This document shows positions 63,055 through 64,000 of a DNA stretch of 64,000 nt, one piece after another (position 1 is the stretch's first letter; every line of letters starts with the position of its first letter). Both the position numbers and the translations under genes were made by a program. The stretch spans positions 1-64,000 of the forward strand of contig JACOUM010000007.1 in NCBI GenBank assembly GCA_016177795.1, in the 5' to 3' direction. This DNA comes from Nitrosomonadales bacterium (lineage in GTDB: Bacteria; Pseudomonadota; Gammaproteobacteria; Burkholderiales; Gallionellaceae). The notes under the pieces were generated by a model. The model had not been told where the DNA came from, ran no database searches, and was given only the letters and a program-made list of their open reading frames with translations.

Positions 63055-64000
63055 ATGCAATCTAAAAAATATCGCCTTGGTTTGTCGGGAAAGCTGGTGC
63101 TGGCCATTTTGGCCGTGGGTGCGATCCCCCTGGTAACAAGTCTTTCAGTGGCCTACTACAGGGGCAGCAGCGAACTTCAAGATGTAATCGGCGCAAACTT
63201 CCAGGCACTGGCCGAGGTCAGCGCTGCGAAGGTGGATGCGGAGCTCCAGCGAATCCTCACAGTTGATCGCACGCTGGCACAGCAGGCGGCGGATAATTCC
63301 GAGGTACGCACAGAACTCATTGGCAATCAACCCCGGAGCAAGAATTTATCTGCGGTTCAGTTCGATTGGCCCCCAATCACGGAAACCGAGTCTGTTTCAG
63401 GCGCCCTTGAAGCATCTTGGGTGACGGGGCCAGAAGCAGGGCTTAACGGAGCGAAAGCCGCAACCTCGTCCACCGGGAATGCGGCAGCCAGGGTGACCGG
63501 GCTATACCTGAACAGTGCGACTCAAGACACCCTGCTTCATATAGCGGTGCCGATTTACGACAGAAAAGAAACATCAGCTATTGGTTGGTTGCACCGCGAT
63601 TATGATGTCAAAAAATTGTTCGACCCTCTCGTCTACCCGGTCCGGTTCGGTAGCACCGGTCACGTGATGCTTATTAATAACGCCGGAATGATCGTCAGTT
63701 GTCCTTTGCTGGCAACAGGAAGCCGCATCGAAGATCGGACTCTTCTCGCCCTTGTCACGATTGATCATGCGGGTTGGACTACTGCGGAAAACAGCGGGCA
63801 CGGCAGTCATGAGTTTTCCATCATAGGTTATGCGCCTCTGGCCGGAGTAAATTCTCTTCTGCCATCAGGTGAGTCATGGCACATGTTCGTCTGGCAGGAT
63901 TCCCGGGAAATTTTTGCCCCGGCAAAAAGCCTCCTTATTGGCGTACTGCTTGCCGGCCTGCTTTCCCTGGGATTGCTTGGCGCCCTGAGCTACTATGCAA
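63055..64000 (+). CDS. Membrane sensor protein with periplasmic Cache-like domain (3' end outside window)
   Basis: An open frame from 63055 to the window end (about 315 residues). It has an N-terminal membrane helix (KLVLAILAVGAIPLVTSLSV) and a periplasmic domain resembling dCache/PAS-like sensors (TGLYLNSATQDTLLHIAVPI, GSTGHVMLINNAGMIVSCP). A second helix follows (SLLIGVLLAGLLSLGLLGAL). The output domain (kinase, cyclase or chemotaxis) is not reached. AGGGG lies seven bases before the ATG at 63055; an ATG at 63049 is also possible. It is divergent from the protein kinase gene. Confidence 0.8.
   Translation, partial: MQSKKYRLGLSGKLVLAILAVGAIPLVTSLSVAYYRGSSELQDVIGANFQALAEVSAAKVDAELQRILTVDRTLAQQAADNSEVRTELIGNQPRSKNLSAVQFDWPPITETESVSGALEASWVTGPEAGLNGAKAATSSTGNAAARVTGLYLNSATQDTLLHIAVPIYDRKETSAIGWLHRDYDVKKLFDPLVYPVRFGSTGHVMLINNAGMIVSCPLLATGSRIEDRTLLALVTIDHAGWTTAENSGHGSHEFSIIGYAPLAGVNSLLPSGESWHMFVWQDSREIFAPAKSLLIGVLLAGLLSLGLLGALSYYA

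Overview
The window is a stretch of chromosome from a Gram-negative betaproteobacterium, most likely a chemolithotrophic member of the Nitrosomonadales (Gallionellaceae/Sulfuricellaceae-like). This placement is inferred. It rests on betaproteobacterial housekeeping genes (sigma factor with DUF3619 and DUF3106, lptFG, bamE), a high-GC codon bias, and genes for oxidising reduced sulfur beside genes for reducing nitrite and NO. The exact genus cannot be read from the sequence.

Layout. 1-401: the right end of an IS21-family element that has cut a GAF-domain sensor gene. 1032-3524: a P3A-type proton ATPase in a gene-poor region. 3976-11381 (minus): a sulfur-oxidation operon with a metallophosphoesterase, qmoA, qmoB, an exported Gly/Met-rich protein, hdrC, hdrB, a rhodanese and a hypothetical protein. 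11586-14956 (plus): a NarX/NarL-like two-component pair and a type I sulfide:quinone oxidoreductase with its terminator. 15003-21350 (minus): a methylthioadenosine/5-deoxyadenosine salvage cluster (aldolase-dehydrogenase fusion, mtnA, apt, mtnP), interrupted by a DUF2971 gene and a toxin-antitoxin pair and carrying three copies of a CACGAAA-rich inverted-repeat element. 21565-30650: housekeeping genes (alr, lplT, udg, rimI, tsaB, ispF, ispD, mfd).

30642-41317 (minus) is the most unusual part. Two cytochrome b proteins are fused to different redox modules: one to two [4Fe-4S] clusters plus an MvhD-like domain, the other to a [2Fe-2S] ferredoxin plus a flavin/NAD reductase. Between them lies a heme-copper-oxidase homologue that lacks the paired CuB histidines. 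A Sco protein, a heme O synthase and a NorSY-like (sNOR) NO reductase with two tiny membrane peptides follow. 41628-45362 holds dapB, bamE, recN and nadK. 45415-50497 holds a hemerythrin-like protein, an FmdE-like protein, a TonB receptor and the cytochrome cd1 nitrite reductase nirS. 50690-53472 holds an ECF sigma operon and two small c-type haemoproteins. 53567-61213 holds lptGF, pepA, holC and valS. 61251-64000 holds TusA, a Ser/Thr kinase with a cyclic-nucleotide-binding domain, and a truncated membrane sensor.

How it fits together (inference). Sulfide enters through SQR and sulfite/APS electrons through the Qmo/Hdr proteins, reaching the quinone pool. Quinol electrons can leave through NirS (nitrite to NO) and the NOR-like enzymes. 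The cytochrome b fusions are candidates for linking quinol/quinone to NAD(P)H or to an Hdr-like partner, which a lithoautotroph needs for reverse electron transfer.
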